Assembly: GCA_965215225.1 (NCBI GenBank)
Contig: OZ244039.1
Coordinates: forward strand, 558,001-622,000
DNA: 64,000 nt
Source: G965215225 sp965215225
Lineage (GTDB): Bacteria > Pseudomonadota > Gammaproteobacteria > CBDBNL01 > JAAOII01
Reading direction: 5' to 3'
Shown here in pieces: positions 9,301 to 24,300 of the stretch. The translations under genes were made by a program, and so were the position numbers. The first letter of the stretch is position 1. Every line of letters starts with the position of its first letter. The notes under the pieces are model-generated. The model did not search any database, was not told the origin of the DNA, and saw only the letters and a list, made by a program, of their open reading frames with translations.

Positions 9301-12300
9301 TCTTCCTCTTGTATAAGAGTTGATGATTGTGATGGAGATGGTGTTCTTAATACAGTAGAGAACAATCTATTGAATGCATCAAGCGGTATTTCTTGTAGTA
9401 TGCTGGAAGATTGTGATGGGGATTTAGTAGTGGACGGGGAAGAGGCAGCCCTACAATGCTTCGTCAAGCCAGATTGTGATAATGATAGATTTGCAGATAA
9501 CAACGATGCTTTCCCTTTGAACCCTGCTGAATGGCGAGATGATGACAAGGATGGAATTGGCAACAATAACGATAACTGTGTGTCGGTTGCTAATCCAGAT
9601 CAAATTAATACCGATAGAGCTGAGGATGGCGGTGATGCTTGTGATCCAGATGATGATAACGACGGATTTGTCGATACTAATGATGCCTTTCCTTTGAACC
9701 CTGCTGAATGGCGGGATGATGACAAGGATGGAATTGGCAACAATAGAGATAACTGTGTGTCGGTTGCTAATCCAGACCAAAGGAATACCGACAATGATCT
9801 CAATGGTGGCGATGCTTGTGATGAGGACGATGATAATGACGGTTTTGTGGATAGCTTGGATGCTTTTCCCTTGGATGGAACCGAATGGGAAGATACGGAT
9901 AATGATAAGAAGGGAAATAATGCCGACCCAGACGATGATAATGATGATTTATTGGATACAGATCCAAGGGAGCGGCTAACCAATGTGACCAGTGGCATCA
10001 GCTGCTCGTTGCTAATTGATTGCGATGGGGATGGGGAGCCAGATGTGAAAGATGCCTTTCCTACTAATCCACAAGAGACGGCAGATAGTGATGGGGATGG
10101 CATAGGGGATAATTCGGACAATTGTCCCCTTGTTGCCAATCCCGACCAAATTAACACCGATGGAGATGACGATGGTGGCGATGCTTGTGATAATGATGAT
10201 GACAATGATGGACATTTAGATGGCAGCGACAATTGTCCGCTTCAATATAACCCAGACCAAACAGTAAATGTTTGTGAAGGAGACAGCGATAGCGATGGTG
10301 TTCTTAACCATCAAGATAACTGTCCGATGCATGCCAATCCCGATCAAAATAACACCGATGGAGATGACGATGGTGGCGATGTGTGTGATTCAGATGATGA
10401 CAATGATAACTATGTGGATATACGGGATAATTGTCAATTTGTTGCCAATCCTGACCAAATTAACACCGATGGTGCTGACGATGGTGGTGATGCTTGTGAT
10501 GAGGATGATGACAATGATGAGGTTTTAGATAACCGCGACAATTGTCCTCTTGTTGCCAATCCCGATCAAATTAACTCCGATAGGGATGGCGATGGCGGTG
10601 ATGCTTGTGATGAGGATGATGATAATGACCAGATTATAGACAGAAGAGACAATTGTCCTCTTGTTGCCAATCCCGATCAAATTAACACTGATGGGACTGA
10701 CGATGGTGGTGATGCCTGTGATAGGGATGATGACAATGATGGGGATCCAGATGACAGCGACAATTGTCCTCTTATTGCCAATCCCGATCAAATTAACACT
10801 GATGGGACTGCCGATGGCGGTGATGCCTGTGATGAGGATGATGATAATGACCAGGTTGTAGATGGAAGAGACAATTGTCCTCTTGTTGCCAATCCCAACC
10901 AGATTAACACTGATGGGACTGCCGATGGCGGTGATGCCTGTGATGTTGATGATGATAATGATGGGGTTTTTGATGGCCGTGATAATTGTCCTCTTGTTGC
11001 CAATCCCAACCAGATTAACACTGATGGGACTGCCGATGGCGGTGATGCCTGTGATGGGGATGATGATAATGATGGGGTAGCCGATGGGGAGGATGCATTT
11101 CCGACCGACCCGACCGAGAGCAAGGATACAGATAAGGACGGGATAGGTGATATTTATGATGTGGATGTGGATGGCGATGGATTGATAGAGGTCGGCAGGG
11201 TGGCGGAATTGGATGCGGTGAGGTATGCTTTGAATGGCAGAGGAAGGAAGCTATCAGCGGGTGCGGAGCTAAACACCACTGGCTGTGGTGGTATGGGAAG
11301 GATACATAGCTGTTCTGGCTATGAGCTGGTTGCGAATATCAGCCTTGCTGCTTATAGTGCTGGCAAAGGCTGGCAACCCTTGGGGCATGATACAGATAGT
11401 TCTAGCTTTGGATGTCAAGGAGCTGCCTTTGATGGGATTTTTGAAGGCAATGGCAGGACGATTAGTAATTTAAGCATTAGCCGTTCAGATGAAGATTGTG
11501 TGGGTTTGTTTGGTCGTATAGCCGCAGGTTCAGAGATTCGCAATCTTAGGCTTAGTGCCGAGGCAGTAATGGGCGGGCTGGTTGTAGGTGGTCTGGTAGG
11601 GTGGGGTGAATCGGCTCGGATTGTTTCTTCTTCGGTTGTGGTGGATGAGGTGAAAGGGGGCGTTATTGTAGGAGGTCTGGTGGGGTGGGGTCACAGGGCG
11701 CGGATTCATTATTCTTTGGTTGAGGCAGCTGAGGTGCGCGGGACTGGTGATTATGTAGGAGGTCTGGTGGGGGATGGTTGGGAATCTCGCATTCATTCTT
11801 CTTCGGTTGTGGTGGATGAGGTGAGTGGGACTAGTGGAGTAGGCGGTCTGGTGGGGTGGGGTGAATCGGCTTGGATTCATTCTTCTTCGGTTGTGGCAGC
11901 TGAGGTGCGCGGGACTGGTGATAATGCCGGCGGTCTGGTGGGCTGGGGTCAAGGGGCTCGGATTCGTTCTTCTTCGGTTGTGGTGGGTGAGATGAGCGGG
12001 AGCGCTACTGTAGGTGGTTTGGCAGGATATTTTCAGGATGGTCGGCTTGCTTATTCTTATGTGGTCTCAGGCAGTAGCAATACTGCTATGCTGGTTGGGG
12101 AAGGAAGCGGGGCTACTGGAGTTGCTTCTTATTGGGACAGTGAAACTAGCGGTATCAATAGTGGCAACCATGGTGAAGCCAGGACTGGCGATGAGCTTCG
12201 TAGACCAACTGACTATGAAGATATTTATGCCAGTTGGGACGATGACCCAAATATATTTGACGATGGGGACGAGTCCTTGGCGGTCTGGTGTGATGAGGAT

Positions 12301-15300
12301 AATAGCGGGAGCATTGAAGCGGGTGAAAAAATCAAGGATAATCTTATTTGGGACTTCGGCACTTCAAATGAGTATCCTGCCATTCGCTGCACTCCGATAG
12401 CCCCTGCCGAATGGCGTAGCTGGTGGTCTTTGGATGAGACCGGCAAACCCCAATTAGACCAGACCCGTTTAGAAGAACGGTTTTCTTCTTTTAGTTCTCC
12501 CGGATCTCTTGAGGTGAATCTCACTTTTGCTCCCATAAGCGGCGGTTTTCGCATAGGTAACCAATCGGCCTTTGGCAATCTCGTGTCTTTAAGCATTACG
12601 GCAACCAGTAAAAGCGGGTCGGTAGAAGAGCCAAATATCAACCTAGCCGAATTTGTTGATGGCAGCTATGATTTTATCGGGCTAGACGACCAATCCGATT
12701 GGACCTTTCAGATTATAGGAACTCTTAGTGATGGCAAGCAGCAGGAGGTGGAGATAGCCTTTGTTTGGCAAGAAAATCGTGAAGATCACGCCAGCGGCGG
12801 TATTCGGTCGGGGCTGGATACGGATGGAGATAGGCGAGCGGATAGTGTGGATGAAGATGACGATAATGATAGAGTAGGCGATAGTTCAGACCAATGTTCT
12901 ACTGGCGAGACAGGTTGGACAAGCAATGCTTCTACCGATAATGATGGCGATGGCTGCCGTGATGCAGGTGAGGATACAGATGACGATAATGATAGAGTAG
13001 GCGATAGTTCAGACCAATGTTCTACTGGTGAGACAGGTTGGACGAGCAATGCTTCTACCGATAACGATAGGGATGGTTGCCGTGATGAGAGTGAGGATAC
13101 GGATGATGATAATGATGGATTGGATGATACCGATGAGAGGGAGCAACAGAATAATTTAGATGGGGTGAGTTGTTCGCTGTTAGCAGATTGCGATGGGGAT
13201 ACGGTCAGAGATATAAATGAAGTGGCGGCAAGTTGTGTAATAAGGGCGGATTGCGATAATGATGAGTTGAGGGATGATAATCCGATAGAGCAGCAGGAAA
13301 ATTTGGGTGGGGTGAGTTGTTCGCTGTTAGCGGATTGCGATGGGGATACTGTCAGAGATATAAATGAAGTGGCGGCAAGCTGTGTAATAAGGACTGATTG
13401 CGATAATGATGAGTTGAGGGATGATAATCCGATAGAGCAGCAGAATAATTTGGATGGAGTGAGTTGTGCGTTGTTAGCGGATTGTGATGGGGATACTGTC
13501 AGAGATATAGATGAAGTAGCGGCGAATTGTGTAATAAGGGCGGATTGCGATAGTGATGAGGTAAATGATAATTCAGACCAATGTTCTACTGGTGAGACGG
13601 GTTGGACGAGCAATGCTTCTACCGACAATGATGGGGATGGTTGCCGTGATGAGAGTGAGGATCCCGATGATGATAATGATTTGGTAGCTGATATTTCAGA
13701 CCAATGTCGTGCTGGTGAGACAGGTTGGACGAGCAATTCTTCTACCGATAATGATGGGGATGGTTGCCGTGATGAGGGTGAGGATACAGATGATGATAAT
13801 GATGGATTGGATGATACTGATGTGAGGGAGCAACAGATTAATTCAAATGATGTGAGTTGTTCGCTGTTAGCGGATTGCGATGGGGATACTGTCAGAGATA
13901 TAGATGAAGTGGCGGCAAGTTGTGTAATAAGGGCGGATTGCGATAGTGATGGTATTGGGGATAGTGAGGGAGACGCCTGTCCTACTGGCGAGACAGGTTG
14001 GACGAGCAATTCTTCTACCGATAATGATGGGGATGGTTGCCGTGATGATAGTGAGGATACAGATGATGATAATGATCTGGTAGCTGATAGCTCAGACCAA
14101 TGTTCTACTGGTGAGACAGGTTGGACGAGCAATGGTTCTACCGATAATGATAGGGATGGTTGCCGTGATACAGGTGAAGATATAGATGATGATAATGATT
14201 TGGTAGCTGATAGTTCAGACCAATGTTCTACTGGTGAGACGGGTTGGACGAGTAATTCATCTACCGATAATGATGGGGATGGTTGCCGTGATGAGAGTGA
14301 AGATACGGATGACGATAATGATGGATTGGATGATGCTGATGTGAGAGAGCAGCAGAATAATTTGGATGGGGTGAGTTGTTCGCTGTTAGCCGATTGCGAT
14401 GGGGATACTGTCAGAGATATAGATGAAGTAGCGGCAAGTTGTGTAATAAGGGCGGATTGCGATAGTGATGGGGTCCGAGATGGGGATGAGGCAGCTGGGT
14501 GTGTACTAGATAGTGATTGTGATGGGGATAGTGTGCTGGATGGAGCGGACGTAGATGATGATGGCGATGGGTTGATAGAGATAGCTACAGCGGCAGAATT
14601 AGATGCGGTGCGCTATGCTTTGGACGGCAGGGGACGGAAGCTATCGTCGGAGGCGGATATCGATACCACTGGTTGTGGTGGTGACGGCGGCATTAGGTCA
14701 TGTTCTGGCTATGAGCTGGTTGCGGATATAAGTCTTGCTGCCTATAGAGATGGCAAAGGCTGGCAACCAGTGGGAAATGATACAGATAGTTCTAGCTTTG
14801 GATGTCAAGGAGCTGCTTTTGATGGGACTTTTGAAGGTAATGGCTGGATGATTAGTGATTTAAGCATTAGTCGTTCAGATGAGGATTGTGTGGGTTTGTT
14901 TGGTCATGTGGCTGCGGGTTCAGAGATTCGCAATCTTACACTTCGTGCCGAAACAGTGATAGGTAGAGAATTCGTAGGCGCTCTGGTGGGGGATGGTGAA
15001 TCGGCTGAGATCCATTCTTCTTCGGTTGTAGTGGGTGAGGTGAGTGGGAATTTTGTTGTAGGTGGTTTGGTGGGGTCGGGTGGCTCGGCTCAGATTGTTT
15101 CTTCATCGGTTGTGGTGGGTGGGGTGCGCGGGACTGATAATTATGTGGGCGGTCTGATGGGGTATGGTGAATCGGCTCAGATTCATTCTTCTTCGGTTGA
15201 GGCAAGTGAGGTGAGCGGGAGTGGTTGGTGGGTAGGCGGTCTGGTGGGGGATGGTGGAAGGGCTCAGATTTTTTCTTCTTCGGTTGTGGTGGCTGAGGTA

Positions 15301-18300
15301 AGTGGGGATGGGCTGGCAATAGGCGGTCTGGTGGGGGGTGGTGAATCGGCTCAGATTGTTTCTTCTTCAGTTGAGGTGGATAAGGTGAGTGGGGATGGAT
15401 TTTCAATAGGCGGTCTGGTGGGACGGGGTTATTTGGCTCGGATTTATTCTTCTTCGGTTGTGGCAGCTGAGGTGAAGGGTGATGTGATAGGTAATGAAGT
15501 AGGCGGTTTGGTGGGGGGTGCTGCCTCGGCTCAGATTCATTCTTCTTCGGTTGTGGTGGGTGAGGTGAGCGGGGATGCTAACATAGGCGGTCTGGTGGGA
15601 TATGGTGGAGGGGCTGATATTTATTCTTCTTCGGCTGTGGTGGGTGAGGTGAGCGGGGCTGGTGATCTAGGCGGTCTGGTGGGATATGGTGGAGGGGCTG
15701 ATATTTATTCTTCTTCGGCTGTGGTGGGTGAGGTGAGCGGGGCTGGTGATCTAGGCGGTCTGGTAGGAGATTTTTACAATGGTAAGGTTGCTTATTCTTA
15801 TGTAGTCTCAGGCAGTAATACTACTATGCTGGTTGGGACAACTATTAATGTGTTTGATAGGGAAGAAAGCGGGGCTACTGGCGTTGCTTCCTATTGGGAC
15901 AGTGATGTTAGTGGTGTCAGTAGTGGAAACAATGGTGATCCGAAGACGACTGATGAGCTTCGCAGTCCGATTGACTATACAGGGATTTATGCTGATTGGG
16001 ACGATGACACAGATATATTTGGTAGTGAGGACGAGCCATTAGCTGTCTGGTGTGATAAGGATAATAGTGGGAGCATAGAAAGGGGTGAAAAAACCGATGA
16101 CAATCGCGTTTGGGGTTTCGGCACTTCAAGTCAATATCCCGCCATTCGCTGCACTCCCACCACTCCGGCTGAATGGCGTAGCTGGTGGTTTTTGGATGAG
16201 ACTGGTAAGCCTCAACTAAACCGGACCCGTTTAGACATGCTACTTCCTTCCTTTGAGGCGTATCTCACTTTTGCTCCCATAAGCGGCGGTTTTCGGATAG
16301 CTAGCCAATCGGACTTTGGTAATTTTGTTTCTTTGAACATTACAGCAACCAGTGAAAGCGGGTCGGTAGTAGAGAGAAGTATCAACATAGCCGAATTTAT
16401 TGATGGCAGCTATGATTTTATCGGGCTAGACGATCAATCTGATTGGATCTTTCAGATTATAGGGACTCTTAGTGATGGAAGGGAGCGAGAGGTAGTGATA
16501 GTTTTTGTTTGGGAGGAAAATGAGGAAGACCACGAAAGTGGCGGTATTCGGCCGGGCATCAATACAGATGGAGATGGTCGAGCAGATAGTGTGGATGAGG
16601 ACGATGATAATGATGGATTGGATGATACTGATGTGAGGGAGCGACAGAATAATTTGGGTGGGGTGAGTTGTGCGTTGTTAGCGGATTGCGATGGGGATAC
16701 TGTTAGAGACATAGATGAAGTAACAGCAAATTGTGTAATAGAGGCTGATTGCGATAATGATAGGGTGGATGATGGTTTAGACCAATGTTCTACTGGTGAG
16801 ACAGGTTGGACGAGCAATACTTCCACCGATAATGATGGTGATGGTTGCCGTGATGCAGATGAGGATATAGATGATGATAATGATGGATTGGATGATACTG
16901 ATGCAAGGGAGCAGCAGACTAATTCAAATGATGTGAGTTGTTCGCTATTAGCAGATTGCGATGATGATGGGGTAGCTGATAATTCAGACCAGTGTTCTGC
17001 TGGTGTGACAGATTGGACAAGCAATGGTTCTACCGACAATGATGGGGATGGTTGCCGTGATGCAGATGAGGATACAGATGATGATAATGATGGGCTGGAT
17101 GATACTGATGCGAGGGAACAACAGACTAACTTGGGTGGAGTGAGTTGTTCGCTGTTAGCGGATTGTGATGGGGATACTGTCAGAGATATAGATGAAGTGG
17201 CGGCAAATTGTGTAATAAGGGCTGATTGCGATCATGATGGGGTAGATGATGGTTCAGACCAGTGTCCTACTGGTGCGACAGGTTGGACGAGCAATAGTTC
17301 TACTGATAATGATGGGGATGGTTGCCGTGATACAGATGAGGATACAGATGATGATAATGATGGATTGGATGATACCGATGCAAGAGAACAGCAGATTGGT
17401 TTAGGTGGAGTGAGTTGTTCGCTATTGGTAGATTGCGATGGGGATACTGTGATAGATGGAACGGACATAGATGTTGATGGCGATGGATTGATAGAGATAG
17501 CCACAGCGGCGGAATTGGATGGGGTACGACATGCTTTGGATGGCAGGGGGCGTAGGCTATCGGAGACTGCAGCGCTTGATACCACTGGCTGTGGTGGTGA
17601 CGGTGGCATTACTTCTTGTTCTGGCTATGAGTTGGTTGCGGATATAAGTCTTGCTGCTTATAGTAATGGTAAAGGCTGGCAACCCTTGGGTCATGATACA
17701 GATAGTTCTAGAGGTGCATGTCAAGGAGTTGCTTTTGATGGGATTTTTGAAGGCAATGGTTGGACGATTAGTGATTTAAGCATTAATCGTCCCAATCAGT
17801 GGTGTGTGGGTTTGTTTGGTCATGTGGCTGCGGATTCTGAGATTCGGAATCTTACTCTTCGTGCCGAGGTTGTGATAGGTAGAACTAGGGTGGGCGGTCT
17901 GGTAGGGTTTGGTGATTTGGCTCGGATTGATTCTTCATTGGTTGTAGTAGGTGAGGTGAGAGGGGATTATAGTGTAGGTGGTCTAGTGGGGAGGGGTGAA
18001 TCGGCTCGGATTGATTCTTCGTCAGTTGAGGTGGCTGAGGTGAGCGGGAGTGGTGATAATGTAGGTGGTCTGGTGGGGCATGGTCGCTGGGCTCAGATAT
18101 TTTCTTCATCAGTTGAGGTGGATGAGGTGAGATCGCAGAGGCGTGCTGTAGGTGGTCTAGTGGGGAGGGGTGAATCGGCTCGAATTCATTCTCCATCGGT
18201 TGTGGCAGGTGAAGTGAGCGGGAGTAATGATGTAGGCGGTTTGGTGGGGCATGGTCGCTGGGCTCAGATATTTTCTTCATCGGTTGTGGCAGCTGAGGTG

Positions 18301-21300
18301 AGCGGGACGGGTAATGATTATGGGACTGGTAATTGGGTAGGCGGTCTGGTGGGGGCTGGTAGAAGTTCTCAGATTCATTCTTCATCGGTTGTGGTGGGTG
18401 AGGTGAGCGGGCATGGCTCGATAGGCGGTCTGGTTGGGTCTGGTAGAAGTTCTCAGATTCATTCTTCATCGGTTGTGGCAGGTGAGGTGAGCGGGAGTGG
18501 TGATAATGTAGGTGGTCTGGTGGGGTATTTTGAAGATGGCCAGGTTGCTTATTCTTATGTAGTCTCAGGCAGTAATACTCCTATGCTGGTTGGAGCTGGA
18601 AGTGGGACCGGGGTTGCTTCCTATTGGGACAGTGAGACTAGCGGCAGGAATAGTGGCAACCATGGTGAAGCCAAGACCGGCGACGAACTTCGCAGTCCAA
18701 CTGGCTATGAAGGGATTTATGCCGCTTGGGACGATGAGACAGGTATATTTGGCGATGGAAATAACGAGCCATTGGCTGTTTGGTGTGATAAGGATAATAG
18801 TGGGATCATTGAGGCAAGTGAAAGAACCGATGATAATCGCATTTGGGACTTCGGCACTTCGAGTCAATATCCCTCCATTCGCTGCACTCCTATCAGTCCA
18901 GCCGAATGGCGTGGCTGGTGGTTTTTGAATGAGACTGGCAAACCTCAACTAAACCAGACTCGTTTAGAAGAGATACTTTCTTCTTTTGGGGCGGATCTCA
19001 CCTTTGCTCCGATAAGCGGAGGTTTTCGCATAGGTAACCAATCGGATTTTGGCAATTTCGTTTCTTTGAGCATTAGGGCAACTAGTGAAAGCGAGGTAGA
19101 AGAGAGAAATATCAACATATCCGAATTTATTGATAGCAGTTATGATTTTATCGGGCTAGACGACCAATCCGATTGGACATTTCAGATTATAGGGACTCTT
19201 AGTGATGGAAGGGAGCGAGAGGTGAGGATAGGTTTTATTTGGCAAGAGAATTATGCAGATCACGTAAGCGGTGGTATTCGGTCAGGGTTGGATACGGATG
19301 GAGATAGGCGAGCGGATAGTGTGGATGGGGATGACGATAATGATAGGGTAGGCGATAATTCAGACCAATGTTCTACTGGTGAGACGGGTTGGACGAGCAA
19401 TGGTTTTACCGATAATGATAGGGATGGTTGTCGTGATGAGAGTGAGGATGCAGATGATGACAATGATTTGGTAGCTGATAGTTCAGATCAATGTTCTACT
19501 GGTGAGACAGGTTGGACGAGCAATGGTTCTACTGATAATGATGGGGATGGTTGCCGTGATGAGAGTGAGGATACAGATGATGATAATGATGGATTAGATG
19601 ATACTGATGCAAGGGAGCAGCAGACTAATTCAAATGATGTGAGTTGTTCGCTGTTAGCGGATTGTGATGGGGATACTGTCAGAGATATAGATGAAGTAGC
19701 GGCAAATTGTATAATAAGGGTCGATTGCGATAATGATGGGGTGGATGATGATTTAGACCAGTGTCCTACTGGCGAGACAGGTTGGATAAGCAATAGTTCT
19801 ACTGATAATGATGGGGATGGTTGCCAAGATGCAAGTGAAGATACAGATGATGATAATGATGGATTGGATGATACTGATGGGAGGGAGCAACAGACTAATT
19901 CAAATGACGTGAGTTGTTCGCTGTTAGCTGATTGCGATAATGATGGTATCGGGGATAATGAGGGAGACGCCTGTCCTGTTGGTGAGACAGGTTGGACGAG
20001 TAATTCATCTACCGACAATGATGGGGATGGTTGCCGTGATGAGAGTGAAGACGCAGACGATGATAATGATTTGGTGGCTGATATTTCAGACCAATGTTCT
20101 ACTGGTGAGACAGATTGGCTGAGCAATGGTTCTACCGACAATGATGGCGATGGTTGCCGTGATACAGATGAGGATACAGATGATGATAATGATAGGGTAG
20201 ATGATAATTCAGACCGGTGTCCTGTCGGTGAGACAGATTGGACGAGCAATGGTTCTACCGATAATGATGGGGATGGTTGCCGTGATGCAGATGAGGACAT
20301 AGATGATGATGGGGATGGGTTGATAGAGATAGGGACGGCGGTGGAATTGGACGCGGTGCGATATGCTTTGAATAGCAGAGGGCGTAGGTTATCAGAGGGT
20401 GCGGCGCTCAACACCACTGGCTGTGGTGGTGCCGGCGGCATTACTTCTTGTTCTGGCTATGAGCTGGTTGCGGATATAAGTCTTACTGCTTATAGTGATG
20501 GCAAAGGCTGGCAACCCTTGGGTCATGATACAGATACTTCTAATGGTAAATGTCAAGGAGCTGCTTTTGATGGGACTTTTGAGGGCAATGGTTTTGTAAT
20601 TAGTGATCTAAGCATTAATCGTCCGAATCAAGATTGTGTAGGTTTGTTTGGTCATACTGCGAATTCAGAGATTCGCAACTTGACTATTCATGCTGAGACA
20701 GTGATAGGTAAGAATAGAGTAGGCGGTTTGGTGGGGTGGGGTGAATCGGTTGCTCTTCGGATTCATTCTTCTTCGGTTGTAGCGAATGAGGTGAGGGGGA
20801 CTGGTGACAGAGTAGGCGGTCTGGTGGGGAATGGTTGGCGATCTCAAATTCATTCTTCTTCGGTTGTAGCGAATGAGGTGAGCGGGACTTATAATGTGGG
20901 CGGTCTAGTGGGACGTGGTCACTCGGTTCGGATTGTTTCTTCTTCGGTTGTGGTGGGTGAGGTCAGTGGAAGTGATTCTGTAGGCGGCTTGGTGGGGGAT
21001 GGTCAGTCGCGGTTGGGGGGGGATGATCAATCGGCTCATATTTTTTCTTCTTCGGTTGTAGCGAATGAGGTGAGGGGGACTGGTGACAGAGTAGGTGGTC
21101 TGATGGGGGATGGTATATATGCTCGGATTGTTTCTTCTTCAATTGTGGTGGGTGAGGTGAGCGGGACTGAGGATGTAGGCGGTCTGGTGGGATATGGTTT
21201 CGGGGCTCGGCTTGCTTATTCTTATGTAGTTTCAGGCAGTAATACTGCTATGCTGGTTGGGACTGGAAGCGGGACTGGAGTTGCTTCTTATTGGGACAGT

Positions 21301-24300
21301 GAGACTAGTGGTGTCAATAGTGGCAATCATGGTCAAGCCAAGACCAGCGATGAACTTCGCAGTCCGACTGGCTATGAGGGGATTTATGCTGATTGGGATG
21401 ATGAGACGGATATATTTGGCGATGGGAATAACGAGCCACTAGCGGTCTGGTGTGATGAAGATAATAGTGGGAGCATTGAAGCGGATGAAAGAACCGATGA
21501 TAATCGCGTTTGGGACTTCGGCACTTCAAGTCAATATCCTACCATTCGCTGCACTCCGATAACTCCAACTGAATGGCGTAGCTGGTGGTATTTGAATGGG
21601 ACTGACAAACCCCAATTAGACCGAACCCGTTTAGACATACTACTTTCTTCCTTTGAGGTGGATCTTACTTTTGCACCCATAAGCGGCGGTTTTCGCATAG
21701 GCAACCAATCGGACTTTGGCTATTTCGTTTCTTTGAACATTAGGGCAACCAGTGGAGGCGAGGTAGAAGAGAGAAATATCAACATAGCTGAATTTGTTGA
21801 TAGCAGTTATGATTTTACCGGGCTAGATGACCAATCGGATTGGACCTTTCAGATTATAGGGACTCTTAGTGATGGAAGGGAGCGAGAGGTAGTGATAGTT
21901 TTTGTTTGGGAAGAAAATGAGGAGTCCCACAACAACGGGGGCATTCGGCCAGGGTTAGATACAGATGGAGATAGGCGAGCGGATAGCGTGGATGATGACG
22001 ATGATAATGATGGGGTAGGTGATAGTTCAGACGACTGTCCTACTGGTGAGACCAGCTGGCTGAGCAATGGTTCTACCGACAATGATGGGGATGGTTGCCA
22101 AGATGCAAATGAGGATACAGATGATGATAATGATGGGTTGGATGATAGGGAGGATTTATGTCCTGCTGGCGAGACAAGTTGGATGAGCAATTCATTGACC
22201 GATAATGATGGGGATGGTTGTCGTGATGCAGATGAGGATAAGGATGGGGGTCAGAATATTGATGATGATAATGATGGCCATAGAAATAGTGTTGATGTAG
22301 ACGATGATGGGGATGGGTTGATAGAGATAGCCACAGCGGAGGAATTAGATGCAGTGAGGTATGCTTTGAACGGCAGAGGGCGTAGGTTATCGGTGGGTGC
22401 GGATCTCAACACCACTGGCTGTGGCAGTGATGGTGGTATTACTTCTTGTTCTGGCTATGAGTTGGTTGCGGATATAAGTCTTGCTGCTTATAGTGATGGC
22501 GAGGGCTGGCAACCATTGGGGAATGATACAGATGATAGGTTTAGCTTTGGATGTCGGGGAGTTGCTTTTGATGGGATTTTTGAAGGCAATGGCTGGACGA
22601 TTAGTGATTTAAGCATTAATCGCTCAAGTGAGGATTGTGTGGGTCTGTTTGGTCATATAGCTGAAGATTCAGAGATTCGCAATCTTACTCTTCGTGCTGA
22701 GAAAGTAATAGGTAGGAGGAATGTAGGTGGCCTGGTAGGGTTGGGTGACTCGGTTCGAATTTTTTCTTCATCAGTTGTGGCAGGTAAAGTGAGCGGGAGT
22801 GGTGCTAGAGTGGGCGGTCTGGTGGGGTGGGGTGACTCGGCTCGGATTTTTTCTTCATCAGTTGTGGCAGGTAAAGTGAGCGGGAATGGTGATAGAATAG
22901 GCGGTATGGTGGGGAGGGGTGACTCGGTTCGGATTGTTTCTTCTTCGGTTGTGGTGGATGAGATAAGTGGGAGTAGTGGTTTTGTAGGTGGTTTGGTGGG
23001 GCAGGGTAACTCGGCTCGGATTCATTCTTCTTCGGTTGTGGTGGGTGAGATGAGTGGGGTTGGGCTGGCAATAGGTGGTCTGGTGGGGGATGGTGAATCG
23101 GCTCAGATTGTTTCTTCTTCAGTTGAGGTGGATAAGGTGAGTGGGAGAGATGCTTTTTCTGTAGGCGGGTTGGTGGGGCGTGGTCGCTCGGCTCGAATCG
23201 TTTCTTCATCAGTTGTGGCAGCTGAGGTGAAGGGTGATGGTGTGATAGGTAATGAAGTAGGCGGGTTGGTGGGGGATGGTTGGCGATCTCAGATTCATTC
23301 TTCTTCGGTTGTAGTGGGTGAGGTGAGCGGGACTGATGGTAATGTAGGCGGTCTGGTGGGGTGGGGTGAATCGGCTCGGATTCATTCTTCTTCGGTTGTG
23401 GCAACTGAGGTGCGCGGGACTGGTGCTAATGTAGGCGGTCTGGTTGGGTATGGTGAATCGGCTCGGATTGATTCTTCTTCGGTTGTGGCAACTGAGGTGC
23501 GCGGGACTGGTACTAATGTAGGCGGTCTGGTAGGATATTTTGAGGATGGTCGGGTTGCTTATTCTTATGTAGTCTCAGGCAGTGATACTGCTATGCTGGT
23601 TGGAAGAGGAAGCGGGACTGGAGTTGCTTCCTATTGGGACAGTGATGTTAGTGGTGTCAGTGGTGGCAACCATGGTGAAGCCAAGACCAGCGATGAACTT
23701 CGGATGCCGACTGATTATGAGGGGATTTATGCTGATTGGGATGAGGATACGGATATATTTGGTAGTGAGGACGAGCCATTGGCGGTCTGGTGTGATAAAG
23801 ATAATAGTGGGAGAATTGAAGCGGATGAAAAAATCGATGACAATCGCATTTGGGATTTTGGCACTTCAAGTCAATATCCCGCTATTCGCTGCACTCCTAT
23901 CAGACCAGCTGAATGGCGTAGTTGGTGGTCTTTGGATGAGGCTGGCAAACCTCAATTAGACCGCACCCGTTTAGACATACTACTTTCTTCTTTTGAGGTG
24001 GATCTTACTTTTGCACCCATAAGCGGCGGTTTTCGCATAGGTAACCAATCGGACTTTGGCGATTTGGTTTCTTTGAACATTAGGGCGACCAGTGAGAGCG
24101 GGGTAGTAGAGAGGACTATCAACATAGCCGAATTTATTGATGGCAGTTATGATTTTATTGGATTAGATGATCGATTCGATTGGACCTTTTGGATTATAGG
24201 GACTCTTAGTGATGGAAGGGAGCGAGAGGTAGTGATAGTTTTTGTTTGGGAAGAAAATGAGGAAGACCACCAAAGTGGTGGTATTCGGCCAGGCATCAAT

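Noticed and set aside
12786..14132. Long Ser/Pro-rich open frames on the - strand across the calcium repeats (up to 448 codons), with similar ones at 19488-20441 and 8361-8960
   Set aside because: They are mirror images of the repetitive GAT/GGG-rich codons of the giant gene; composition is low-complexity, there are no ribosome-binding sites or domains, and they follow the + strand repeat period.
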